The notes: a model not told the origin generated them from the sequence alone. Shown: positions 1-7,959, counted from the stretch's first letter. The stretch: DNA of 64,000 bases from Sideroxyarcus sp. (GCA_030651895.1 JAUSBR010000009.1:1-64000), one strand, 5' to 3'. Made by a program: numbers and translations.

Positions 1-516
1 GCCCACCCCAAGCTGCTCAACCCGGTGATCGACTTCGCCGCCCTGCCCGCCGATGCACCCTGGTGGCAGGTGGATGCCGTCATCTGCACCCTGGGCACCA
101 CGATCAAGACCGCCGGCTCGCAGGCCGCCTTTGCCGCGGTGGACCGCGACCTGCCGATCGAGGTGGGCCGGCTGGCCCGGGCCGCCGGTGCCAGCCGCTA
201 CGCGCTCAACTCCTCGCTGGGCGCCAGCGCCGGCGGCAACTTCTACCTGCGCACCAAGGCGCAGGCCGAAGACGGCCTCCGCGCCCTGGGCTACCCGGTC
301 TACACCGTGGTGCGCCCTTCGCTGATCGACGCCGAGCGCCAGGACTCGCGCCCGGGCGAGCGCATCGGCCTGGCCATCGCGCGCGCGCTGCGCCCGCTGA
401 TCCCGCGCCGTTACCGGGCCGTGCCGGCGACACGCATCGCCCAGGCCCTGCTCGCTGGCGTGCTGCGCGGGCAGCCGGGTGAAGACATCGTCGAATCGGA
501 ACGGTTGCAAGCCTGA
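1..516 (+). CDS. NAD(P)-binding SDR-type oxidoreductase, C-terminal part
   Basis: The frame is open to the left edge, so only the C-terminal ~171 residues are present. The fragment looks like an atypical short-chain dehydrogenase of the HTATIP2/YwnB type. It shows a strand ending VICTLGTTIKTAG, then SSLGASAGGNFYLRTKAQAE, which contains a YxxxK pair (YLRTK), and a VVRPSLI strand. The N-terminal glycine-rich nucleotide-binding loop lies outside the window. The substrate cannot be predicted. The gene is separated from the following diguanylate cyclase by 170 bases in which nothing else was recognised. The family call is fairly secure; the exact function is not. Confidence 0.75.
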   Translation, partial: AHPKLLNPVIDFAALPADAPWWQVDAVICTLGTTIKTAGSQAAFAAVDRDLPIEVGRLARAAGASRYALNSSLGASAGGNFYLRTKAQAEDGLRALGYPVYTVVRPSLIDAERQDSRPGERIGLAIARALRPLIPRRYRAVPATRIAQALLAGVLRGQPGEDIVESERLQA

Positions 517-686
517 AAGCGAGACCTGGCGCCGATGTGACTTCTGCATCATTTTGTCGTCCGGCGAAGCCGGGCCAACTCGACGCGGCCAGGGATAAGC
601 ATTAAAGTCTGCGTATATTTCAGGGACTTTGTGCAGAGCGCCGCAGGCGCGCGCCATAACAAGAGCAAGTCGTTAGGAGTTCTGGT

Positions 687-2219
687 TTGCAGCGTCTGAA
701 AGACTGGCTGCTCGCGCAGTCGAGCGGGGTCAACCACCGCATCGTCTACGGGCTGGTAGGTAGCTTGCTACTTTGCCTCTGGGGCTTCGTCGGCTTCTGG
801 TCCTGGTGGGAGCGTAGCAGCACTCTCTCGGCCAATGCGCAGCTGCTCAAGCAGCTCAATACCGCCGTCCACGAGCAGACCCGCAACCTCTTCAAGCAGG
901 CGGAAACCTCCCTCGCCGTGGCGAACCTCTGGATGGCCGAGCACCCTGACCAGGATCCCGGCAAGGCCCCGGGTTTCATCCGGCTGGTCGAGAACCTGCG
1001 TCAGGCTTCCGACAAGCTGATCGACATCCGCATGGTCACGCGTGATGGGACGCTGCGCTACATCCCCGACCGGGGCCAGGCGAACCGGACCCATGTCGCA
1101 GACCGCGACTACTTCCAGGCCCAGTTCAACGAGAAAACCCGCGGCCTCTACGTGGCCCAACCCGTGATCAGCCGCGTCACCGGCAAGCTGGGCATCCCCA
1201 TTTCGATACCGGTGACGAAGGCCGGCGGCGACATCGCCGTCCTTTTCGCCGCCATCGAACTCGACCGTCTTGCCGGCACCTTTGAAGCAGAGCGCATCCA
1301 GCCCCGGGGCACCATCACCATCCTGCGAACCGATGGCCTCTTCATGTTCCGCAGCCCCATGGATGACAAGATCATCGGCTCCTCCGTGGCGCAGAGCGCG
1401 ATGTGGCAGCAGCACATGGGCACCACGCCGGGCGGTTTCTATCAGGCCGAAGTCAGTCCGGTCGACGGCCGGTCGCGCGCGGTGGCCTACACCCGCGTGC
1501 AAGACTACCCGCTGGTGGTGGCGGTCACCGCCTCGCTGGACGATCTGCTGCGCGCCTGGCGCATGCACACCCTGATCCTGGTTTCTGTAGCGCTGCTCAT
1601 CTCGATCGTCTGCGTGCTGCTTGGCATCACCCTGCTGCGCAGCATGCGTGGCGAGGCGGCCGTGCGCAGCACGCTGGAACACCTGATGCTGACCGACCCG
1701 TTGACCGGGGTCGGCAACCGCCGCATGCTGGAGCTGCGGCTGGACGACGAGATCCTGCGCGCCCAGCGCTACCGCCGAGCCCTCACGGCCGTCTACTTTG
1801 ACCTGGACCATTTCAAGCGGGTCAACGACACCTACGGCCACCATGGCGGTGATGCCGCCCTGTTCGCGATGGGCCATCTGCTCAAGTCAGCGCTGCGCGA
1901 TCTGGATGTCGTCGCGCGCTATGGCGGCGAAGAATTCATGGTGCTCTGTATCAACACCGGCATCGACGGCGCCGCGTTGGTGGCCGAACGTCTGCGCCAT
2001 CTGGTCGAATCGCATCCGATCGAGGTCGCCGATGCCTCCGGTACCAGCCAAACGATCAAGATCAGCATCAGCATAGGTGCAGCCGGATTGGGCGGCGGAA
2101 TCGACAACAAGGCGGCGTTGGTCCAGGCCGCAGACAAAGCGCTGTACCGTGCAAAACAGGAAGGCCGCAATCGCGTTGTCGTTGCCGAATCGATTCCGGC
2201 AAGCAGCGAGGCGATCTGA
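687..2219 (+). CDS. Membrane diguanylate cyclase (Cache-type sensor + GGDEF)
   Basis: Predicted to make cyclic di-GMP from two GTP at the inner membrane. An N-terminal membrane segment (about residues 20-42) is followed by a ~240-residue periplasmic Cache-like domain, a second membrane helix (about 293-316) and a GGDEF domain. The active site is GGEEF at 413-417 and the product-inhibition site RxxD is present (R404-D407), so feedback inhibition is expected. The chosen start is TTG at 687, with the Shine-Dalgarno AGGAG at 675-679 at good spacing; no in-frame ATG fits as well. The stop lies two bases before the next gene, so the exonuclease gene is probably co-transcribed. The ligand is unknown. 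Confidence 0.93.
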   Translation: MQRLKDWLLAQSSGVNHRIVYGLVGSLLLCLWGFVGFWSWWERSSTLSANAQLLKQLNTAVHEQTRNLFKQAETSLAVANLWMAEHPDQDPGKAPGFIRLVENLRQASDKLIDIRMVTRDGTLRYIPDRGQANRTHVADRDYFQAQFNEKTRGLYVAQPVISRVTGKLGIPISIPVTKAGGDIAVLFAAIELDRLAGTFEAERIQPRGTITILRTDGLFMFRSPMDDKIIGSSVAQSAMWQQHMGTTPGGFYQAEVSPVDGRSRAVAYTRVQDYPLVVAVTASLDDLLRAWRMHTLILVSVALLISIVCVLLGITLLRSMRGEAAVRSTLEHLMLTDPLTGVGNRRMLELRLDDEILRAQRYRRALTAVYFDLDHFKRVNDTYGHHGGDAALFAMGHLLKSALRDLDVVARYGGEEFMVLCINTGIDGAALVAERLRHLVESHPIEVADASGTSQTIKISISIGAAGLGGGIDNKAALVQAADKALYRAKQEGRNRVVVAESIPASSEAI

Positions 2220-2221
2220 TC

Positions 2222-2884
2222 GTGACCAAAAAACACGCCCCTTCCAAACCCGACATCGCGCTGATGGAACCCTTCATCGGCCTCACGCTTGAACACATCC
2301 GCGTGCCCGCGAACAAAGCAGAGTTCGCCGCTGCCGCCGCCGCGATTAGGGCGGCAGGCATCGTCGGCTTCGACACCGAATCCAAACCCACCTTCGCCGT
2401 CGGCGAGGTGAGCGACGGGCCGCATGTAGTGCAGTTCGCGCTGCACGACAAAGCCTATCTGTTCCAGGTCCACCGCAAGGAGGGACATCACGATCTCGTC
2501 GAGCTGCTGCAATCGGACGAGGTGATCAAGGTCGGCTTCGGACTGCGCTCGGACCGCAAACATATCCGCGCGAAATTCGGCGTCGAGTTCGGCGGCGTGG
2601 TCGATCTCAATACCGTGTTCAACAAGGACGGTTACCAGAAAGAGATGGGCGTGCGCAATGCGGTGGCGCAGCTGTTCAAACAGCGCTTCGCCAAGTCGAA
2701 GAAGATCACCACCACCGACTGGTCACAGCATCAACTGAGCGATCCGCAGATACTGTACGCGGCGAACGATGCGTATGCGGCGCTCAAGGTGCTGGAAGCG
2801 CTCAAACTGCCACGCGCAGAGTTGCCGATCATGGGCGCCAACGACCCCGAACAAAATACGGACAACGCCGAACTATCGGAGTAG
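2222..2884 (+). CDS. DnaQ-fold 3'-5' exonuclease domain protein
   Basis: A 220-residue protein with the RNase D/WRN-type DEDDy exonuclease fold. The acidic residues are visible as FDTESKP (DxE), an Asp in the VGFGLRSD segment and YAANDAYA (YxxxD). No HRDC or helicase domain follows, so this is the stand-alone exonuclease type rather than full RNase D; the RNA or DNA substrate is unknown. The start is GTG at 2222, two bases after the cyclase stop, which suggests translational coupling. The frame ends in an acidic, low-complexity tail. Confidence 0.85.
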   Translation: MTKKHAPSKPDIALMEPFIGLTLEHIRVPANKAEFAAAAAAIRAAGIVGFDTESKPTFAVGEVSDGPHVVQFALHDKAYLFQVHRKEGHHDLVELLQSDEVIKVGFGLRSDRKHIRAKFGVEFGGVVDLNTVFNKDGYQKEMGVRNAVAQLFKQRFAKSKKITTTDWSQHQLSDPQILYAANDAYAALKVLEALKLPRAELPIMGANDPEQNTDNAELSE

Positions 2885-2931
2885 CATGATTCTCGCAGTT
2901 CTTTCCTTAACCACGTATAAGGAGTCGGATC

Positions 2932-3069
2932 ATGCCCAAGACACACAACACCCATAGAGACGGTAAGAAGAAGCCGCTGATGACAGCGAAGGAGAAGCGC
3001 ATGGCGAAGCACGCGAAGAAGCACGACCACGATGTGCAGCCATTTATCACTCCGGTGACGACGCACTAG
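2932..3069 (+). CDS. Small basic, histidine-rich protein
   Basis: A 45-residue frame starting ATG at 2932 with a strong Shine-Dalgarno (ATAAGGAG) about 7 bases upstream. The product has Lys/His-rich stretches (GKKKPLMTAKEKRMAKHAKK) and no membrane segment or signal peptide. It sits between the exonuclease gene and a rho-independent terminator, as a last gene of the operon would. The function is not recognised; the charge suggests nucleic-acid or metal contact, but this is only inference. Confidence 0.65.
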   Translation: MPKTHNTHRDGKKKPLMTAKEKRMAKHAKKHDHDVQPFITPVTTH

Positions 3070-3092
3070 GCGGTTGGCAGTAGCAGATGAAC

Positions 3093-3120
3093 AAAGCCCG
3101 GCTTGCCGGGCTTTTTCTTT
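3093..3120 (+). terminator. Rho-independent terminator
   Basis: A GCCCGGC...GCCGGGC stem with a short loop is followed by a T-rich run (TTTTTCTTT). It ends the operon of the diguanylate cyclase, exonuclease and small basic protein. The same 7-bp stem recurs at four other terminators in the window. Confidence 0.9.
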
Positions 3121-3126
3121 GGTGCA

Positions 3127-3299
3127 CTCCCTTCCCCCGCAGGCGGGGGAAGGGTTGGGGATGAGGGGCGTTCGGTATAAGCGACAGGCGGCTTTTATTC
3201 ACCACCCCTCACCCCAACCCCTCTGGTGGAACTACTAGCCATTCGACTAAGGCAGCAAGCTGCCAAGTCGCTGGTTATCCCGCTTGCGGGCGAGGGGCT
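3127..3299. repeat. Composite palindromic repeat (family B), copy 1, interrupted
   Basis: The layout is a hairpin CCCCCGC/GCGGGGG, the sequence TTGGGGATGAGGGG, a ~35-nt spacer, CCCCTCACCCCAACCCCTCT, then a second hairpin CCCGC/GCGGG. A second copy in the opposite orientation is at 6129-6245 and even shares the spacer. Here the junction before the second hairpin is interrupted by the 49-nt hairpin at 3231-3279. It fills most of the gap between the terminator and dbpA. Confidence 0.85.
3231..3279. repeat. 49-nt hairpin repeat, copy 1
   Basis: This segment is identical over 49 bases to 20593-20641. It folds as three nested stems: AGCCA/TGGTT (one G-T pair), CGAC/GTCG and GGCAGC/GCTGCC with an AA loop. 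In both places it lies directly after the CCCTCT end of a family B repeat arm, so it looks like a small mobile hairpin that inserts into, or belongs to, that repeat. Confidence 0.9.
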
Positions 3300-3310
3300 A
3301 TGATTGGTAA

Positions 3311-4738
3311 TCAATCCTCCAGCGCCCGCACCTTCACTGTCTTGCCCTTCACTTTACCCGCCGACAATCTCTTCACCGCCTCGCGAGCGATGTCGCGCGC
3401 GACGGCAACGTAAGTCGACATATCGGTGACGGTGATCTTGCCGACTTGTTCGCGGGTGAATCCGGCTTCGCCGGTCAGCGCGCCCAGCACGTCGCCGGGG
3501 CGGATCTTTTCTTTGCGGCCGCCGAGGATCTGCAGCGTGACCATGGGGGGTACCAGCGGTCCTTTCTTTTCGTTGATCAGCGAATCCATCGGGTGCCATT
3601 CGGGTTCGATCCCCATCGCCTTGGCGATGTTGGAGACACGGCTCATGTCGGCGGGTGAGCACAGGCTCAGCGCCCAGCCTTCCTGATCCGCGCGGCCGGT
3701 GCGGCCGATGCGGTGGATATGGATCTCGGGATCGGGTGTGACATCGACGTTGATCACGGCTTCCAATTGGGAAATATCCAGACCACGCGCAGCCACATCG
3801 GTCGCCACCAGCACCGAACAACTGCGGTTGGCGAACTGGATGAGCACCTGGTCGCGTTCTCGCTGTTCCATATCACCGTTCAGCGTCAGCGCGTGTATGC
3901 CCTTGGCATGCAGGATGTCCACCAGATCGCGGCATTGCTGCTTGGTGTTGCAGAAGGCCAGCGTGCTGACGGGGCGGTAGTGCTTGAGCAGGACGGACAC
4001 GGCCTGCAGACGGTCCTCGTGTTTGATCTCGTAGAAGCGCTGGCGGATCTTGCTGCCCTCGTGCTGTTCCAGCAGCTTCACTTCCTGCGGCTTGCGCATG
4101 AACTTCTGCGCCAGCCGCGCGATGCCCTCGGGATAGGTAGCCGAGAACAGCAGGGTCTGGCGCTGGGCCGGACACTTCTTCACCACGAAAGAGATGTCAT
4201 CGTAGAAGCCCATGTCCAGCATGCGGTCGGCCTCGTCCAGCACCAGCGTGTTGATCGCATCCAGTTTAAGATTGCCGCGCTCAATGTGATCCATGATACG
4301 GCCCGGTGTGCCGACGACGATGTGCGCGCCGTGTTCCAGGCTGTCGGCCTGCGGGCGCAAGGTGCTGCCGCCGACCAGCGACAATATCTTGATGTTGTCG
4401 GCAAAGCGCGCCAGACGGCGCAACTCCGTTGTCACCTGATCGGCCAGCTCGCGCGTGGGGCACAGCACCATGGCCTGCACGCCAAAGTGGCGCGGGTTGA
4501 GCTTGGTGAGCAGCGGCAAGCCAAATGCCGCCGTCTTGCCGCTACCGGTCTTGGCCTGCGCGATGAGGTCGTGCCCGGCCAGCGTGACCGGCAGGCTGGC
4601 CGCCTGGATCGGCGTCATGGTGCGGTATTCGAGCTGTTGCAGGTTCGCCAGCAGCGCGGGCGACAGCGGAAGTTCGTTGAAGGAGCGGCCACCGGTGTCG
4701 GCGGCGGGTGCGGAAGAAGGTGCGTTGGATTTGGTCAT
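3311..4738 (-). CDS. dbpA: ATP-dependent RNA helicase DbpA
   Basis: A 475-residue DEAD-box helicase acting in late 50S ribosome assembly, where DbpA is activated by hairpin 92 of 23S rRNA. The Q motif (TPIQ), Walker A AKTGSGKT, PTRELA, DEAD (LDEADRML), SAT (FSATYP) and motif VI (HRIGRTGR) are present. The C-terminal ~75 residues (KIRPGDVLGALTGEAGFTR onward) match the DbpA-type RNA-binding domain that distinguishes it from other DEAD-box proteins. The N-terminus has a short Ser/Ala-rich extension. It is transcribed convergently to the cyclase operon and upstream repeats separate the two. Length is normal for the family. Confidence 0.95.
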   Translation of the reverse strand: MTKSNAPSSAPAADTGGRSFNELPLSPALLANLQQLEYRTMTPIQAASLPVTLAGHDLIAQAKTGSGKTAAFGLPLLTKLNPRHFGVQAMVLCPTRELADQVTTELRRLARFADNIKILSLVGGSTLRPQADSLEHGAHIVVGTPGRIMDHIERGNLKLDAINTLVLDEADRMLDMGFYDDISFVVKKCPAQRQTLLFSATYPEGIARLAQKFMRKPQEVKLLEQHEGSKIRQRFYEIKHEDRLQAVSVLLKHYRPVSTLAFCNTKQQCRDLVDILHAKGIHALTLNGDMEQRERDQVLIQFANRSCSVLVATDVAARGLDISQLEAVINVDVTPDPEIHIHRIGRTGRADQEGWALSLCSPADMSRVSNIAKAMGIEPEWHPMDSLINEKKGPLVPPMVTLQILGGRKEKIRPGDVLGALTGEAGFTREQVGKITVTDMSTYVAVARDIAREAVKRLSAGKVKGKTVKVRALED

Positions 4739-4769
4739 GCGTGATTATCCTCGCCTGCGGCGAGTCTTG

Positions 4770-5417
4770 CTAATGTTTCGCGGGTTTGATGGCCTGCAAG
4801 GCTTCTTCTGCGATCTCGCGCACTTCCTCGTTGGCATCGTCGAGACAGGTCTCGATATATGTCCTTGCCGCCGCGCTGCCGGTGAGTCCGAGCAGATGGC
4901 AGGCATCGGCCCGCACGCGATGATCGGGATGGAAAGTGAGTTCGCCCAGCTTGGGCAACAGCGCCTGCAGTTCGGAGGTGTGGGAATAAGCTTCCAGCAG
5001 CGCGCTCACGCCCAGACGTATCGAGATATTGGCTTCGGGATTGGCGATGATGGTGAGCAGCGACTTGAGCCGCTGCGTGTCCGCCGCGATAAAGGCCACG
5101 GCCTGCTTGTAGCCGCCCTCCGTCAGCAGATGCTCGACGTAATGCGCGATGCCCTCCTCCCCGCTCGCCCACTCGGCCCACTGCTTCAGCTCGCTGGCGC
5201 TCTGCGCGCCGGTGAGCGTAAAGGCACCCAGGCGCAGCCAGGGCGCGCTGCGCACCTCATACTCCGCGGCCTGCTCGGGATGGGCAGCGATGTTCACGAC
5301 CGTCAGTTTTCCGATCTGCGACTGCTTCAACATCTCGCTCAGTGACTGCAGCACGGCAGGACAATGCCGGCAGACGGGTGTGATGAAGAGCAGTGCGTCG
5401 GGTGGGGTTGGAGACAT
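4770..5417 (-). CDS. Thioredoxin-fold protein fused to HEAT-like repeats
   Basis: A 215-residue protein with no signal peptide. The N-terminal ~80 residues form a thioredoxin-like domain with a CxxC pair in TPVCRHCPAV and a cis-Pro candidate in SAPWLRLG. From about residue 100 the protein becomes helical, with HEAT/PBS-lyase-like repeats (ADACHLLGLTGSAAARTYIE, DANEEVREIAEEALQAI). The fusion suggests a disulfide or glutaredoxin-like function docked to a protein partner, but the partner is unknown. The start MSPTPPD at 5417 has AAGGA six bases upstream; an ATG seven codons earlier has none. It ends 31 bases before dbpA on the same strand. Confidence 0.75.
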   Translation of the reverse strand: MSPTPPDALLFITPVCRHCPAVLQSLSEMLKQSQIGKLTVVNIAAHPEQAAEYEVRSAPWLRLGAFTLTGAQSASELKQWAEWASGEEGIAHYVEHLLTEGGYKQAVAFIAADTQRLKSLLTIIANPEANISIRLGVSALLEAYSHTSELQALLPKLGELTFHPDHRVRADACHLLGLTGSAAARTYIETCLDDANEEVREIAEEALQAIKPAKH

Positions 5418-5452
5418 GGTCGATCCTTCAGAAACCATTTAACAATCCGTTC

Positions 5453-5567
5453 GTGGTGAGCCTGTCGAACCATGAATGGCTCTCCGACAAATATGCCCTG
5501 AGCGCCGTTCGTTCCTTCGACTTGCCTTTAGTCCTGAGCCTGTCGAAGGGGCAGGACGAACGGGGTA
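5453..5567. repeat. Palindromic intergenic repeat (family A)
   Basis: Degenerate copies of the repeat core GTCCTGAGCCTGTCGAAGG and its inverted partner. The clearest arm pair, 5502-5566, runs from CCGTTCGTTCCTTCGAC to GGGGCAGGACGAACGG. It fills the gap between the thioredoxin/HEAT gene and yjbQ. Related copies lie at 8136-8388, 17565-17600, 18032-18090, 21594-21622, 31133-31239 and inside mfd at 61961-62065. Confidence 0.8.
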
Positions 5568-5593
5568 AAGGGCTCAGGGTGAACAGGGAGAAA

Positions 5594-6013
5594 TCACTCA
5601 CCTTGTACGGTGACCATGATACGCCGACTGCCGCCGTGGTTGCGATGCTCGCACAGGTAAATCCCCTGCCAGGTTCCCAACTTTAGCCTGCCGTCGCAGA
5701 CCGGGATGTTCAGGCTGGCACCGAGCAGGCTGGACTTGATATGCGCGGGCAGGTCGTCGGAACCCTCGTCCTGATGCTGGTAATACGGTTCGTCCTCGCG
5801 CACGGCGCGGTTGAAGAAGCTCTCGAAATCCTGCCGCACGGTAGGGTCGGCGTTCTCGTTGAGCGTGAGAGAGGCCGAGGTGTGCAGGATGAACACGTTC
5901 ATCATGCCGACCTTGAAGTTGCGCAGCTCCGGCAGTTCGCGCAGCAGCTCGTCGGTGACGAGGTGGAAGCCGCGCGGGCGGGGTTTGAGGGTGATCTCTT
6001 TTTGTAGCCACAT
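5594..6013 (-). CDS. yjbQ: YjbQ/UPF0047 family protein (secondary thiamine-phosphate synthase-type)
   Basis: A 139-residue single-domain protein of the YjbQ family, which shows weak thiamine-phosphate synthase activity in other bacteria but whose main role is unsettled. The family signatures are visible: LHTSASLTLNENADPTVRQD, HIKSSLLGASLNIPVCDGRL and GTWQGIYLCEHRNHGGSRRI. The conserved His, Asn, Glu and second His residues that form the anion pocket are present. Length is full. It stands alone between repeats and a terminator. Family assignment is firm; physiological role is not. Confidence 0.92.
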   Translation of the reverse strand: MWLQKEITLKPRPRGFHLVTDELLRELPELRNFKVGMMNVFILHTSASLTLNENADPTVRQDFESFFNRAVREDEPYYQHQDEGSDDLPAHIKSSLLGASLNIPVCDGRLKLGTWQGIYLCEHRNHGGSRRIMVTVQGE

Positions 6014-6053
6014 GGCACTTACCTTTGCTCGTTATCCACGCGGTACTTTAGCA

Positions 6054-6078
6054 AAGAAAAAGCCCGGCGGTGCCGGGC
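6054..6078 (-). terminator. Rho-independent terminator, minus strand
   Basis: The stem GCCCGGC/GCCGGGC at 6062-6078 is followed, on the minus strand, by TTTTTCTTT. It probably ends the transcript of the sulfide:quinone oxidoreductase-like gene and its small downstream partner before reading into yjbQ. Confidence 0.8.
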
Positions 6079-6128
6079 TTCTCCTTTTACATACTCTCCT
6101 GTCACTCCATAGTCTTACTGTCTCACAA

Positions 6129-6245
6129 GCCCCTCTCCCGCAAGCGGGAGAGGGGTTGGGGTGAGGGGTGGCGAGCATAACCGCCTGTCGCATTTACTGA
6201 ACGCCCCTCATCCCCTGCCCTTCCCCCGCCTGCGGGGGAAGGGAG
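6129..6245. repeat. Composite palindromic repeat (family B), copy 2, intact
   Basis: Opens with the hairpin CCCGCAAGCGGGAGAGGGG, continues with TTGGGGTGAGGGG, a spacer containing CCGCCTGTCGC, then CCCCTCATCCCCTGCCC and the hairpin CCCCCGCCTGCGGGGG. It is the reverse complement of copy 1 at 3127-3299 without the 49-nt insertion. No gene lies in this gap. Confidence 0.85.
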
Positions 6246-6296
6246 TCGAGCGCAATGACTTTGATGTACGTCAGGAATTTTTATGACACAGCATGC

Positions 6297-6458
6297 TTAG
6301 TGATGCGACTTCGCCAGCAGCTTGATCATCTTGATGTTGATGCTCACGAAACGCCAGAGCTGCCACAGGATGCAAGTGCGCATGAAGCGGGTGAACCCTG
6401 TCGGTGCCGGGGGATAGTAAGCCTGTTGGTACGGCTCTTTGTTGGTGATATTGCCCAT
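6297..6458 (-). CDS. Small membrane-associated protein downstream of the SQR-like gene
   Basis: A 53-residue frame beginning MGNITNKEPYQQAYYPPAPT, followed by an amphipathic or membrane-spanning helix (ILWQLWRFVSINIKMIKLLA) and ending KSHH. A Shine-Dalgarno GAGGAA stands seven bases before the ATG. It begins 28 bases after the SQR-like stop on the same strand, so it is probably co-transcribed. A membrane anchor or small subunit for the flavoprotein is a reasonable guess, but the family is not recognised. Confidence 0.65.
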   Translation of the reverse strand: MGNITNKEPYQQAYYPPAPTGFTRFMRTCILWQLWRFVSINIKMIKLLAKSHH

Positions 6459-6486
6459 GTTCTGTTCCTCGTAAATTTGTAGTCGA

Positions 6487-7959
6487 TCAATCCGGCAGCA
6501 AAGACCAGCCCGGACGCAGTTTCGCCTGATAGATGAAAGTATGGTGCAGCAGGTACTTCATCCAGTGACCGGCCAGGCCGATCTCGCCGAAGGTCAGGTC
6601 GATGTCGCGACCGAACTCGGGATACTTCTCGTAGTCAGGCACGACCGGGAACACGGTCATCGTCGCCGCCGTACCCTTGAGGATGTGCGAACCGGTGGAA
6701 GCCACGCAGGCTGCGCCCATCTCGGACATCGAGGCGGTGTGCGTGGGCTTCTCGGCACCATTCAGCATGTCGCGGATGCTCATCGCCACGGCCTTGGCCA
6801 TCGCGGCGGAAGGCATGCCGGTGCGCGGTGCGGTGGGGTTGATCGGCGTGCCGTTTGCGCTTTGCATCGGCTTGCTGATCAGGTGCGGCACGGCGAAAGC
6901 GATGCCGATGGCGAAGATGTTGCGGTGCGTCGGTGTCTGGTAAGTGCGCGGCCAATCCTTTGCGCTCCACTCCATGAAGGGGCGCGGTGTGTAGTCGGCA
7001 TCCACCTTCATGAAACCGTTGGGCAGGAACATCTGCGCGGTGATGTCTTCTTCCGCCTTGCTGAAAGCCTTGAGGCCCACACCCGCGAACGGCGGGATCA
7101 GCATGGAGAAGTCGAACTCCAGTTCATGGAAGGTGCCGTCCAAAGTCTCGTAATGGATCTTGCCGGCTTCCACTTTCTTCACGTGCGCGCGGGTGATCCA
7201 CTCGATGCCGCGCTCGACCATCAGCGATTCGGCAAAGGTCTTGCCGTTGGTGATGTAGCCGCCGCGCTTGATGTGCACGCCGCCCATACCGAAATCGCCC
7301 AGCTCGTATTCGTTGCTGATCCACACGATGCGCGCCATGTTGCGCACGCCCGCTTCGCGCAGCACATGGTCCACGTTGTAGATATATTCGAACGCAGCGC
7401 CCTGGCAGGTGCACATGCCGTGACCGGTGCCGATGACGACCGTCTTGCGCTCGCCCTTCTTCATCGCGGCGATGCACTCTTGCAGCTTCTCGTTGGCTTC
7501 CTTCTCGTTGGCTTCCTTCGCGTGGCCGTAGGTGCACACGGAAACGGTGTGGCCGTGGTCGGGACCCAGACCTTCGGTCGCGCCGAAGTTCAGCTTCGGC
7601 CCGGTGGCGTTGATCAGGTAATCGTAGGAGATGTTCTCGACCACACCGGCCTTGTCAGCACGGGTGTATTCGACCGTCACGAAAGGTTTGGCGCTATCGG
7701 CGCTGCCATCGGGATGAACCGACACGGCCTTGGCCTGGCGGAAATCCACATTGGTCTTGCCATACAGCTCGGCGAGATCGAATGTCACATCCTTCTCGGT
7801 CATCTGCCCGACACCGACCCAGATGTTGGAAGGGATCCAGTTCCATTTCGAATTGGGTGCCACCACGATGATCTCGTGCTCTTTGCCCACCCACTTGTTC
7901 AGATAGCGAGCTGCGGTATGTCCTGATATACCCGCGCCCAAAATGACGATACGTGACAT
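6487..7959 (-). CDS. Sulfide:quinone oxidoreductase-like flavoprotein
   Basis: A 490-residue FAD protein of the pyridine nucleotide-disulfide/SQR superfamily. It has an N-terminal Rossmann motif GAGISG (residues 8-13), the second dinucleotide-type motif VVIGTGHGMC and the IFAIGIAFAVP segment near the C-terminus that contacts FAD. Candidate redox cysteines are C142, C162, C183 and C185. SQR oxidises sulfide to polysulfide and passes electrons to quinone at the membrane; a paralogous substrate is possible because the cysteine pattern is not the textbook one. Residues 149-158 contain an in-frame tandem duplication (KEANEKEANEK). An operator-like sequence lies upstream at 8033-8055. A small membrane protein gene follows. 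Confidence 0.75.
   Translation of the reverse strand: MSRIVILGAGISGHTAARYLNKWVGKEHEIIVVAPNSKWNWIPSNIWVGVGQMTEKDVTFDLAELYGKTNVDFRQAKAVSVHPDGSADSAKPFVTVEYTRADKAGVVENISYDYLINATGPKLNFGATEGLGPDHGHTVSVCTYGHAKEANEKEANEKLQECIAAMKKGERKTVVIGTGHGMCTCQGAAFEYIYNVDHVLREAGVRNMARIVWISNEYELGDFGMGGVHIKRGGYITNGKTFAESLMVERGIEWITRAHVKKVEAGKIHYETLDGTFHELEFDFSMLIPPFAGVGLKAFSKAEEDITAQMFLPNGFMKVDADYTPRPFMEWSAKDWPRTYQTPTHRNIFAIGIAFAVPHLISKPMQSANGTPINPTAPRTGMPSAAMAKAVAMSIRDMLNGAEKPTHTASMSEMGAACVASTGSHILKGTAATMTVFPVVPDYEKYPEFGRDIDLTFGEIGLAGHWMKYLLHHTFIYQAKLRPGWSLLPD

Noticed and set aside
549-737. A small minus-strand frame before the first diguanylate cyclase
   Set aside because: It overlaps the cyclase start and promoter region and lacks a ribosome site or domain.
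3713-4744. A 343-codon frame opposite dbpA
   Set aside because: Shadow of the conserved helicase; no start signal and no recognisable fold.
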